This document shows positions 1 to 6,253 of a stretch of DNA of 7,491 nt, one piece after another. The first letter of the stretch is position 1, and each line of letters starts with the position of its first letter. The translations under genes and the position numbers were made by a program. Below the pieces are notes generated by a model. The model searched no databases and was not told the origin of the DNA. It saw nothing but the letters and a program-made list of their open reading frames with translations. The DNA is from Propionibacteriaceae bacterium (lineage in GTDB: Bacteria > Actinomycetota > Actinomycetes > Propionibacteriales > Propionibacteriaceae), in NCBI GenBank assembly GCA_021323255.1, contig JAJTCL010000127.1, forward strand, positions 1 to 7,491, written 5' to 3'.

Positions 1-23
1 TTCCCCAGCTCGTCCACACCCGC

Positions 24-110
24 GAGGGAACGCACGTGCACGTTCGTTCCCTCCACCAAACACATGTTGCAACGTGTGTATCGCGCCAGGAACGCACGTG
101 CACGTGCGTT
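24..110. repeat. Array of three palindromes with centres exactly 31 bp apart
   Basis: Three inverted repeats without spacer loops sit in a row. The first (24-53) is a 30-bp palindrome with 14 of 15 pairs matching. The second (60-79) is 20 bp with 9 of 10 pairs matching. The third (91-110, AACGCACGTGCACGTGCGTT) is a perfect 20-bp palindrome. Their centres fall at 38.5, 69.5 and 100.5, so the spacing is 31 bp both times, close to three helical turns. The first and third share a 17-bp stretch (27-43 and 89-105). The second has the same symmetry but a different core (TTGCAA instead of GTGCAC). The form suits binding of a dimeric regulator on one face of the helix. The target could be a leftward gene starting beyond position 1. 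The binding protein and the target are unknown. Confidence 0.75.
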
Positions 111-161
111 TCCGCAGGTGAGGGAGAGAGGAGAGGGTGACGAAGGGGTCGGCGTACGTGA

Positions 162-195
162 AACCGGCCGCATCCAGTTTGGGATGCGGCCGGTT
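162..195 (-). terminator. Intrinsic-type terminator of clpC
   Basis: A perfect 14-bp inverted repeat (162-175 with 182-195, loop of 6 nt) begins 30 nt downstream of the clpC stop codon. On the minus strand the stem is very GC-rich in its middle and ends in a short run of three T before the sequence turns mixed. This is a strong hairpin with a weak U tail, a form common in GC-rich actinobacteria. It separates clpC from the palindrome array to the left. Confidence 0.8.
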
Positions 196-225
196 CTCCT
201 TGATGCGAATCGGTTGGGACTCGAG

Positions 226-2763
226 CTATTCGTTGGTGGCTTCGGAGCCTTCGTTGAAGCCTTCGACGATGCCGCCGAACTCCACGGGCGGTACGTCCGG
301 AGCTGCCGCACGCGGTGTGCCCGTGAAGGTGAACGGGTGCTCTGAACCCGGATCAGCCACATCGACCACGACGATCTCGCCGGGCTTCAGCTCCGCGAAC
401 AAGATCTTCTCGGCGAGCAGATCCTCAACGTCGCGCTGAATCGCCCGACGCAGCGGCCGAGCTCCAAGTACCGGGTCGAAGCCACGCTTGGCGATCAACG
501 TCTTCGCCGCGGGCGTGAGCTCGATGCCCATGTCCTTGTCCTTCAGCCGGATCTCGATCTGGGCCACCATCAGGTCGACGATGCGCTCGATATCCTCCTG
601 AGTCAGCTGCCGGAAGACCACGATCTCGTCCACCCGGTTGAGAAACTCCGGACGGAAGTGCTGTTTGAGCTCGTCTGTGACCTTGGCCTTCATCTTCTCG
701 TAGCCGCCCTCGGTGCCGGTCGACCCGCTGAAGCCCAGGGAGACACTCTTGGCGATGTCGCGGGTGCCAAGGTTGGTGGTCATCACGATCACGGTGTTCT
801 TGAAGTCCACCTGACGCCCCTGGGCGTCGGTCAGCCGTCCTTCGTCGAGGATCTGCAGCAGGGAGTTGAAGATGTCCGGGTGAGCCTTCTCGATTTCATC
901 GAAGAGGACCACGCTGAACGGCTTGCGGCGTACCTTCTCGGTGAGCTGACCGCCCTCCTCGTAGCCGACATATCCAGGAGGTGAGCCAAAGAGCCGGGAG
1001 GCGGTGTGCTTCTCGGAGTATTCGCTCATATCCAGTTGGATCATCGCGTCCTCGTCGCCGAACAAGAACTCAGTCAGCGCCTTGGTCAGCTCGGTCTTGC
1101 CGACACCGGATGGGCCGGCGAAGATGAACGAACCGCTGGGCCGCTTCGGGTCCTTCAGGCCTGCCCTGGTACGCCGGATCGAGCGTGAGAGCGCCTTGAC
1201 CGCGTCGTGCTGGCCGATGTAGCGCTTGCCGATCTCTTCTTCCATCCGCAGCAGACGAGCCGACTCTTCCTCGGTCAGCTTGAACACCGGGATGCCGGTT
1301 GCTGTGGACAGCACCTCGGCAATGATCTCCTCGTCCACCTCGGCGACCACATCAAGATCACCAGACTTCCACTGCGCCTCACGCTCGGCGCGGGCAGTCA
1401 GCAGCTTCTTCTCGTCGTCGCGGAGACCGGCAGCCCGCTCGAAGTCCTGAGCGTCGATGGCAGCTTCCTTCTCCAGCCGTACCGCGGCCACCTTCTCGTC
1501 GAATTCCCGCAGGTCCGGCGGAGCAGTCATCCGGCGGATCCGCAGCCGCGCACCCGCCTCGTCGATAAGGTCGATCGCCTTGTCGGGCAGGAAACGATCA
1601 GAGATGTAGCGGTCAGCCATCTGTGCCGCGGCAACCAGGGCCTCGTCGGTGATGGTGATCCGGTGGTGCGCCTCGTAGCGGTCACGCAGCCCACGCAGGA
1701 TGTCGATGGTGTGGGCGATGGACGGCTCAGCCACCTGGATGGGCTGGAAGCGCCGCTCCAGCGCAGCGTCCTTCTCCACGTACTTCCGATATTCGTCCAA
1801 CGTGGTAGCGCCGATGGTCTGCAATTCACCGCGAGCCAGCATCGGCTTGAGAATGCTGGCGGCGTCGATGGCGCCCTCGGCTGCGCCGGCGCCGACGAGG
1901 GTGTGAATCTCATCGATGAACAGCACGACGTCGCCACGGGTCTTGATCTCTTTCAGCACCTTCTTCAGGCGCTCCTCGAAATCACCGCGATAGCGGCTGC
2001 CGGCGACCAGCGCACCCAGGTCGAGAGTGTAAATCTGCTTATCTCGCAATGTCTCGGGAACATCACCGCGGACGATTGCCTGGGAAAGGCCTTCGACAAC
2101 AGCGGTCTTACCGACACCTGGCTCGCCAATCAGCACCGGATTGTTTTTGGTACGCCGCGAGAGCACGGTCATCACTCGCTCGATCTCAGTCTCACGGCCG
2201 ATAACCGGATCAAGCTTGTTCTCTCGTGCCGCCTGGGTCAGATTGCGACCGAACTGATCGAGCACCATCGATGACGATGGAGTGCTGCCCTGCTCGGGAG
2301 CGCCTGAAGTAGCAGCTTCCTTACCTTGGAAGCCGCTGAGCAATTGCAGAACCTGATTTCTGACTCGGTTGAGATCTGCGCCGAGCTTCACCAAAACCTG
2401 AGCAGCGACGCCTTCCCCTTCCCGAATCAAGCCGAGCAGGATGTGTTCAGTACCGATGTAGGAATGATTGATCTGGAGCGCTTCGCGCAAGCTCAGTTCC
2501 AGTACTTTTTTTGCTCGCGGAGTGAATGGGATGTGTCCACTAGGGGATTGCTGCCCGTGGCCGATGATCTCTTCAACCTTTTGCCGAACAGCCTCTAAGG
2601 AAATACCAAGGGACTCCAAAGCTTTGGCGGCAACGCCCTCGCCCTCATGGATGAGTCCCAGCAGGATGTGCTCAGTTCCGATGTAGTTGTGGTTCAGCAT
2701 GCGAGCCTCTTCCTGCGCCAACACCACGACGCGCCGGGCTCGGTCGGTAAACCGCTCAAACAT
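226..2763 (-). CDS. clpC: ATP-dependent Clp protease ATP-binding subunit ClpC
   Basis: Cytosolic AAA+ unfoldase of the Hsp100 family. It unfolds substrate proteins and feeds them to the ClpP peptidase. The 845-residue product matches the family length (about 850 in mycobacteria). Visible in order: two Clp N-terminal repeats (residues 1-145, each with YIGTEHILLGLI); first AAA module with Walker A GEPGVGKT (213-220) and Walker B LFIDEIH (281-287); a UVR-type middle segment (about 428-465); second AAA module with Walker A GPSGVGKT (550-557), Walker B VVLFDEIEKAH (618-628) and sensor-2 GARPLRR (767-773). The ClpP-docking tripeptide LGF lies at 676-678, so it should work with ClpP. The start at 2763 is chosen because MFERFTDRAR is the conserved N-terminus and a purine-rich ribosome site sits upstream. 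The frame stays open to 2877, but the added residues do not look like ClpC. It is flanked by its own promoter and terminator. Confidence 0.98.
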   Translation of the reverse strand: MFERFTDRARRVVVLAQEEARMLNHNYIGTEHILLGLIHEGEGVAAKALESLGISLEAVRQKVEEIIGHGQQSPSGHIPFTPRAKKVLELSLREALQINHSYIGTEHILLGLIREGEGVAAQVLVKLGADLNRVRNQVLQLLSGFQGKEAATSGAPEQGSTPSSSMVLDQFGRNLTQAARENKLDPVIGRETEIERVMTVLSRRTKNNPVLIGEPGVGKTAVVEGLSQAIVRGDVPETLRDKQIYTLDLGALVAGSRYRGDFEERLKKVLKEIKTRGDVVLFIDEIHTLVGAGAAEGAIDAASILKPMLARGELQTIGATTLDEYRKYVEKDAALERRFQPIQVAEPSIAHTIDILRGLRDRYEAHHRITITDEALVAAAQMADRYISDRFLPDKAIDLIDEAGARLRIRRMTAPPDLREFDEKVAAVRLEKEAAIDAQDFERAAGLRDDEKKLLTARAEREAQWKSGDLDVVAEVDEEIIAEVLSTATGIPVFKLTEEESARLLRMEEEIGKRYIGQHDAVKALSRSIRRTRAGLKDPKRPSGSFIFAGPSGVGKTELTKALTEFLFGDEDAMIQLDMSEYSEKHTASRLFGSPPGYVGYEEGGQLTEKVRRKPFSVVLFDEIEKAHPDIFNSLLQILDEGRLTDAQGRQVDFKNTVIVMTTNLGTRDIAKSVSLGFSGSTGTEGGYEKMKAKVTDELKQHFRPEFLNRVDEIVVFRQLTQEDIERIVDLMVAQIEIRLKDKDMGIELTPAAKTLIAKRGFDPVLGARPLRRAIQRDVEDLLAEKILFAELKPGEIVVVDVADPGSEHPFTFTGTPRAAAPDVPPVEFGGIVEGFNEGSEATNE

Positions 2764-2771
2764 GATGATTG

Positions 2772-2778
2772 CTCCCTC
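2772..2778 (-). promoter_or_regulatory. Ribosome binding site that fixes the clpC start
   Basis: On the minus strand GAGGGAG lies 8 nt before the ATG at 2763. It supports this start over in-frame starts further upstream, up to 2877. Confidence 0.75.
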
Positions 2779-2945
2779 GTTCTCGGTGCGGGTCTCGCCC
2801 TGCTGTTCGGAACGAGCACCGATGTCTTTCACTCTAGTCGGCCAGGCCCCCGGTTGCCTTGTGCACATTCGTCGCACGACCGGTTGTCAGCCAGCCGGCG
2901 TGCCGTGTGCTGCGCCCGATCGAGGCGAGTGCGGTGTCGGATTAC

Positions 2946-2972
2946 AACAGCCAGCCGGCCGTTGGCTATTCC
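2946..2972 (-). promoter_or_regulatory. Sigma-R/sigma-H-like promoter of clpC
   Basis: On the minus strand GGAAT (2972-2968) is followed after 19 bp by GTT (2948-2946), with extra G residues before GGAAT and a G after GTT. This fits the GGAAT-N18/19-GTT consensus of the thiol-oxidative-stress sigma factors SigR (Streptomyces) and SigH (mycobacteria, corynebacteria). clp genes are known members of those regulons. Transcription would begin near 2940, leaving a leader of about 175 nt before clpC. No sigma factor gene is in the window, so the assignment rests on the motif and on family knowledge. Confidence 0.5.
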
Positions 2973-2982
2973 CCTTCGCTGG

Positions 2983-2995
2983 TCACAATTTGTGA
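2983..2995. promoter_or_regulatory. 13-bp palindrome upstream of the clpC promoter (possible operator)
   Basis: TCACAATTTGTGA is a perfect palindrome around a central T. It starts 11 bp upstream of the GGAAT element of the putative clpC promoter, a typical place for an activator site. It is more AT-rich than its surroundings. It is not the ClgR, CIRCE or HAIR motif as I know them, and its half-sites are in the opposite order to a Crp/GlxR site. The binding protein is unknown. Confidence 0.4.
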
Positions 2996-3070
2996 TGTGG
3001 CGTGGATGTCGGCGGATGAGCGGTCGACTAGGCCTGCAGCCTGTCGCGACCTGGGTCCCGGACACAGCGA

Positions 3071-3103
3071 GCGCCCTGGACGAAACATGTTCGCCCAGGG
3101 CGC
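3071..3103 (-). terminator. Hairpin terminator downstream of lsr2
   Basis: The arms GCGCCCTGG (3071-3079) and CCAGGGCGC (3095-3103) pair perfectly. Inside them, after one mismatch, a further CGAA/TTCG stem (3081-3084 with 3090-3093) extends the helix. On the minus strand the hairpin begins 83 nt after the lsr2 stop and is not followed by a T run, so it is a tail-less actinobacterial type. It would insulate clpC from lsr2 transcription. Confidence 0.6.
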
Positions 3104-3186
3104 AACGATGACGCGATCGTGAGCCGTTGGTGAGGTCCTACCAAGACCTGCTGAGAGTCATCCGGAGGTTTGGCTGAACACTCAGA

Positions 3187-3507
3187 TCAAGCATGAGCCT
3201 TCTCGTACGCCTCCCGTACCTCTGCCGAGACGCGGCCGCGGCTGCTGACATCGTGGCCGTTCGCCAATGCCCAGGCTCGGATATCGCTTGTGCTCGCGGA
3301 ACCGGCTGCTTTGCTGCCTCGTTTACGCCGGCCACCGATCTTGCGGGCGTGTGCCATCCAAGGCGCCAATGCTTCGCGGAGCCCACTGGCGTTCTGGGAC
3401 GACAGATCGATTTCATACTCCGCGCCGTCCAATGCAAAACTGACCGTCTCGTCGGCGGATCCCCCGTCGTAATCGTCTTCGAGAATGATCTGCACGCGCT
3501 GCGCCAT
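3187..3507 (-). CDS. lsr2: Lsr2 family nucleoid-associated DNA-bridging protein
   Basis: Lsr2 is the actinobacterial functional counterpart of H-NS. It binds AT-rich DNA, bridges and compacts it, and silences foreign or conditional genes. The 106-residue product is close to the mycobacterial length (112). The N-terminal half (1-50) carries the dimerisation domain, beginning MAQRVQIILEDDYDGG and including the strand FALDGAEYEIDLS (24-36). A basic linker, GGRRKRGSK, covers 58-66. The C-terminal DNA-binding domain (72-106) reads DIRAWALANGHDVSSRGRVS, with the minor-groove RGR motif at 90-92. The ATG at 3507 is chosen because it starts the conserved MAQ and has GGAGG 5 nt upstream; the frame extends to 3570 but that would overlap the nadC stop. 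It lies 59 bp after nadC and upstream of clpC, the usual actinobacterial lsr2-clpC order. Confidence 0.97.
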   Translation of the reverse strand: MAQRVQIILEDDYDGGSADETVSFALDGAEYEIDLSSQNASGLREALAPWMAHARKIGGRRKRGSKAAGSASTSDIRAWALANGHDVSSRGRVSAEVREAYEKAHA

Positions 3508-3512
3508 AAGTT

Positions 3513-3517
3513 CCTCC
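3513..3517 (-). promoter_or_regulatory. Ribosome binding site that fixes the lsr2 start
   Basis: GGAGG on the minus strand lies 5 nt before the ATG at 3507. This is a near-ideal Shine-Dalgarno site and rules in the 106-residue form over the extended frame. Confidence 0.85.
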
Positions 3518-3521
3518 AGTT

Positions 3522-3576
3522 TGGAAAAGTGAGAGTTCCTGACAGGTGCGAGATTACTCGCGTTCTTCACTTTCCA
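3522..3576. repeat. Nested dyad in the lsr2 leader covering the nadC stop
   Basis: An outer imperfect inverted repeat pairs 3522-3532 (TGGAAAAGTGA) with 3567-3576 (TCACTTTCCA), with one bulged base. An inner perfect stem pairs GCGAG (3548-3552) with CTCGC (3557-3561) around a 4-nt loop. On the minus strand the inner loop contains TAAT and continues into TAATCT, which could serve as a -10 element for a separate lsr2 promoter, although no good -35 element is visible. The right outer arm contains the nadC stop codon. It may be an operator, an attenuator, or a chance structure. Confidence 0.4.
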
Positions 3577-4496
3577 GAAGAAAAATCGAGAGCGATATCT
3601 AGGGCAGGTGCAGAATGGGTGATCGCTCCTACCGCAACGAAATTGACACCAGTCCGCGCAACTTCCACCGCATTCAGTAATGTCAGGCCTCCGCTGGCCT
3701 CAAAAGTTGCCAGCTCTGCTAACTCAGCGACGATACCGGCCATGACATCGGGACTCATATTGTCGAGCAGGATCTCAGTAGCACCGGCCGCAACGACCTG
3801 GCGCGCCTGCTCAGCAGAGGTGACTTCCACCTCAACTGGAACGTCCGGAAAAGACCGCCGGACCGCTCGATAAGCCTCTACCACACCCCCCGCGGCGACC
3901 ACATGGTTGTCCTTGACCAACGCCGCATCAGCCAATGACATCCGGTGATTGGTGCCCCCAGCAACACGGACCGCGTACTTCTGCAGCATTCTCAAGCCCG
4001 GCAGAGTCTTACGTGAATCCCGAACCTTGGTATTCGTTCCCGCCAGCGCCTCCACCCAGGCCCGAGTGGCTGTGGCCACTCCCGACATCATGGCGATCAA
4101 ATTCAGAGCAACCCGCTCAGCCGTCAGGAGCGCCCGGGCATTGCCCGTTACCGAGATCAGGACGTCGCCGCGTCTGACGGGGTCGCCGTCGGTTGCGTGC
4201 AGGATGATCTGGAAGTCACCAGCCGGCGCGCAGACCGTCGCCATGGCGTACCCAGCAACGGGCAGCCCAGCGACGGTGCCCGACTCGCGTACCACGAACT
4301 CAGCGTGCGCGCTCTGGGCGGCCGGAATTGTGGCATGAGAGGTGACGTCCAGCCCGGCGCCAGCGCCGGTCGGCAGCACACCCCTGCCACCCAGATCCTC
4401 ATCGAGTGCCTCAGAGATGATCAATGACACGGCATCCAGATCCAGTCCTGCAGCCGTCACGAGGGCCTCGACTTGCGCCAGGGTGGTGCAGATCAT
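3567..4496 (-). CDS. nadC: Nicotinate-nucleotide pyrophosphorylase (carboxylating), quinolinate phosphoribosyltransferase
   Basis: NadC converts quinolinate and PRPP to nicotinate mononucleotide, CO2 and pyrophosphate, the last step of de novo NAD precursor synthesis in the cytosol. The product is 309 residues, a little above the usual 270-290. Conserved blocks in order: EALDEDLGGRGVL near the N-terminus (29-41); AERVALNLIAMMSGVAT (126-142); the phosphate/quinolinate-binding RDSRKTLPGLR (159-169) and KYAVRVAGGTNHR (173-185); ALVKDNH (192-198); VEVEV (221-225); LLDNMSP (243-249); EASGGL (266-271); and VGAITHSAPALDIALD (289-304). DSRKT replaces the more common DTRKT, a conservative change. Its ATG shares an ATGA overlap with the nadB stop, and only a weak GGA precedes it, so translation is probably coupled to nadB. 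Confidence 0.97.
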   Translation of the reverse strand: MICTTLAQVEALVTAAGLDLDAVSLIISEALDEDLGGRGVLPTGAGAGLDVTSHATIPAAQSAHAEFVVRESGTVAGLPVAGYAMATVCAPAGDFQIILHATDGDPVRRGDVLISVTGNARALLTAERVALNLIAMMSGVATATRAWVEALAGTNTKVRDSRKTLPGLRMLQKYAVRVAGGTNHRMSLADAALVKDNHVVAAGGVVEAYRAVRRSFPDVPVEVEVTSAEQARQVVAAGATEILLDNMSPDVMAGIVAELAELATFEASGGLTLLNAVEVARTGVNFVAVGAITHSAPALDIALDFSSGK

Positions 4497-6247
4497 CGAT
4501 GGTCCGAGTGCCCGTTCGCGGGGCGCTCAGGAAGGGCCGGCACAAAGTGATGCCGCAGGCCTTGCTGATCATCGTGTGCGACGAGGAGGTGGCCCCGCCA
4601 TACCTCGCGACGACCCTCGAAGTCATCGCGCCAATGAGCCCCTCGCGATTCCTCTCGAAGGCGAGCAGAGGACACCACGGCCGCCGCAACCGTCATCAGG
4701 TTGGTAGCTTCCCAGGACTCCAGACCGGGCTCTGCGTCCGATTGTCGCGCCAGCTTCGCCAACTCCTGAACGCACCGATCGAGTCCACTGGCGTCCCGGA
4801 GCCCTCCCGCGTGCCGGCTCATGGCCTGCTGCATTGCGGGCACCACTGACCGGTCGATGAGCCCCGCTTGTCGGCGATCCTGCGCCGGAGGTCGGCGCGG
4901 TGGCCGCTGGTCCAGCAGCTGTTCTGCGATCCGACGAGCGAAGACCAGGCCCTCGAGCAGCGAGTTCGACGCCAGCCGATTAGCACCGTGTACGCCGGAG
5001 GAGGCCACCTCGCCGCAGGCATACAGGCCCGACAGATTCGTCGAACCATCGATGTCGGTCTCCACACCCCCGCAGAAGTAGTGGCACGCCGGCGCGACCG
5101 GGATCAGGTCCGTGGCTGGGTTGATCCCGGCTCGGCGGCAGCTGTGCCAGATAGTCGGGAACCTCACCCGCCAGGTCTCCTCACCCAACATTCGACCATC
5201 AACGTAAACATGATCAACATCAGCCGCTGCCATCTCTTTCATGATCTGTTTGGCCACCACGTCTCGAGGCGCGAGCTCGGCAAGCTCATGTTTGCCGACC
5301 ATGAAGCGTTCGCCGCGGGAATTGACCAGTTGGCCACCTTCCCCGCGCACGGCCTCGCTGACCAGGGGCAGCTGGCCGCGGGCTCCGGTACCGAGATACA
5401 GCACCGTCGGGTGGAACTGGATGAATTCGATGTCCCGCAACCGAGCCCCAGCACGAAGTGCGGCCGCCACCCCATCTCCGGTGGAGACCGGCGGATTCGT
5501 CGTCACGGCGTAGATCTGGCCGACGCCGCCCGTGGCCAGCACCACCGCCCTGGCGAGCACCGCGCCAACTCCTCCGCGGGTGCCCTCCCCAAGGACGTGC
5601 AGCGTCACTCCGGCCACTGCCGGCCTCTCGCAGGGACCGACTTCGGCCGGAATGAGGTCAAGGACCAGGGCATGCTCGACGATCTCGATCGCACGATCCG
5701 CGGTGACCGCCGCGATCAGGGCGCGTTCGATCTCAGCGCCGGTGGCGTCGCCTCCGGCATGGGCGATCCGGTCCCGCTTGTGGCCGCCCTCGCGGGTAAG
5801 TTCCAGCTCGCCGGCGAGGTCGCGATCGAACTCCGCACCTCGATGGATGAGCTTGGCAACCTCCTCAGGGCCTTCGGTGACCAGCACCCGTACCGCCTCT
5901 TCGATGCAGAGGCCGGCACCAGCCACCAAGGTGTCGTCGATGTGCTGTTGGATAGTGTCGCCTTTGGCCTGCACCCAGGCGATTCCTCCCTGCGCCCAGT
6001 GAGTCGAGCCCGCTGCGAGCTCGTCCTTGGTCACGACCATGATCGTCCCGAGATCCCGGCACTCCAGAGCAGCCGTCAAACCTGCAATGCCCGATCCGAC
6101 GACGACGACGTCCACCTCGCGCACCCATCCCGGTGGCTCCGCCGAGAGCCTGCGCGGCAGGGAGGGTAATGCCGGTAGCGCTGGAAAAGAAGGTAGTGAT
6201 TGTGCCTGGACAGGGCTGGACGTCAGGGACGCACCATCAGGCACCAT
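4493..6247 (-). CDS. nadB: L-aspartate oxidase
   Basis: NadB is a cytosolic FAD enzyme that oxidises L-aspartate to iminoaspartate, which NadA converts to quinolinate. It belongs to the succinate dehydrogenase/fumarate reductase flavoprotein family. Numbered from the start used here (584 residues): dinucleotide-binding VVVVGSGIAGL (47-57); STHWAQGGIA (81-90); REGGHKRDRIAHAGGDATGAE (152-172, in two parts with the HxGGDATG core); FIQFHPT (275-281); the catalytic arginine region SEAVRGEGG (297-305); CHYFCGGVETD (388-398); GEVASSGVHGANRLASNSL (412-430); and the C-terminal ESRGAHWRDDF. The start is uncertain. ATG 6247 has GGGAG 9 nt upstream, another ATG lies at 6265, and GTG 6124 would give 543 residues, nearer the family length (about 530-540). 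The extra N-terminus is proline-rich with rare codons, which may mean it is not translated. The gene overlaps nadC by 4 nt. Confidence 0.95.
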   Translation of the reverse strand: MVPDGASLTSSPVQAQSLPSFPALPALPSLPRRLSAEPPGWVREVDVVVVGSGIAGLTAALECRDLGTIMVVTKDELAAGSTHWAQGGIAWVQAKGDTIQQHIDDTLVAGAGLCIEEAVRVLVTEGPEEVAKLIHRGAEFDRDLAGELELTREGGHKRDRIAHAGGDATGAEIERALIAAVTADRAIEIVEHALVLDLIPAEVGPCERPAVAGVTLHVLGEGTRGGVGAVLARAVVLATGGVGQIYAVTTNPPVSTGDGVAAALRAGARLRDIEFIQFHPTVLYLGTGARGQLPLVSEAVRGEGGQLVNSRGERFMVGKHELAELAPRDVVAKQIMKEMAAADVDHVYVDGRMLGEETWRVRFPTIWHSCRRAGINPATDLIPVAPACHYFCGGVETDIDGSTNLSGLYACGEVASSGVHGANRLASNSLLEGLVFARRIAEQLLDQRPPRRPPAQDRRQAGLIDRSVVPAMQQAMSRHAGGLRDASGLDRCVQELAKLARQSDAEPGLESWEATNLMTVAAAVVSSARLREESRGAHWRDDFEGRREVWRGHLLVAHDDQQGLRHHFVPALPERPANGHSDHR

Positions 6248-6253
6248 AGGGCC
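6125..6253. promoter_or_regulatory. Likely divergent control region of nadB and the methyltransferase
   Basis: With the annotated starts the two divergent genes are only 6 bp apart, leaving no room for promoters outside coding sequence. The 129 bp between the alternative nadB GTG (6124) and the methyltransferase ATG (6254) include a locally AT-richer stretch (about 6167-6203). In the nadB frame this stretch gives codons rare in GC-rich actinobacteria (CTA, TTA, TCA, TTT). I see no clear -35/-10 pair on either strand; TACCTT and TACCCT on the minus strand are only weak -10 candidates. Confidence 0.35.

Larger units (their letters stand above)
2764..3186. other. Intergenic region between lsr2 and clpC, no gene seen
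   Basis: This 423-bp stretch holds, from right to left, the lsr2 3' region with a terminator hairpin, the 13-bp palindrome, the sigma-R/H-like promoter and a clpC leader of about 175 nt. Small open frames run across it (for example 2829-3065 on the minus strand), but they have no recognisable product or convincing ribosome site. A 12-bp direct repeat, CAGCCAGCCGGC, occurs at 2888-2899 and 2948-2959. I see no HspR (HAIR) or HrcA (CIRCE) box. Confidence 0.7.

Noticed and set aside
24..110. CRISPR array or replicon telomere as explanation of the palindromes
   Set aside because: The units are palindromes of differing sequence with spacers of only 6 and 11 bp, not repeat-spacer units, and the site lies next to a core chromosomal gene with no cas or telomere-like features.
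137..439. Plus-strand frame starting GTG after a purine-rich stretch that resembles a ribosome site
   Set aside because: It runs through the clpC terminator hairpin and then antisense into clpC; the purine tract (121-137) is more likely incidental.
1207..2274. Open frame of 355 codons on the plus strand opposite clpC
   Set aside because: It is fully antisense to a well-conserved gene and has no recognisable domain; long antisense frames are expected from strong codon bias in GC-rich DNA.
2888..2959. 12-bp direct repeat CAGCCAGCCGGC, 60 bp apart upstream of clpC
   Set aside because: Low-complexity GC-rich words like this recur by chance in such DNA; no further symmetry or a third copy supports a function.
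3105..3120. Small hairpin ACGAT/ATCGT next to the lsr2 terminator
   Set aside because: The 5-bp stem is too weak, and a much stronger hairpin lies immediately beside it.
4868..6169. Open frame of 433 codons on the plus strand opposite nadB
   Set aside because: Antisense shadow of a conserved gene; the translation is low in recognisable motifs.
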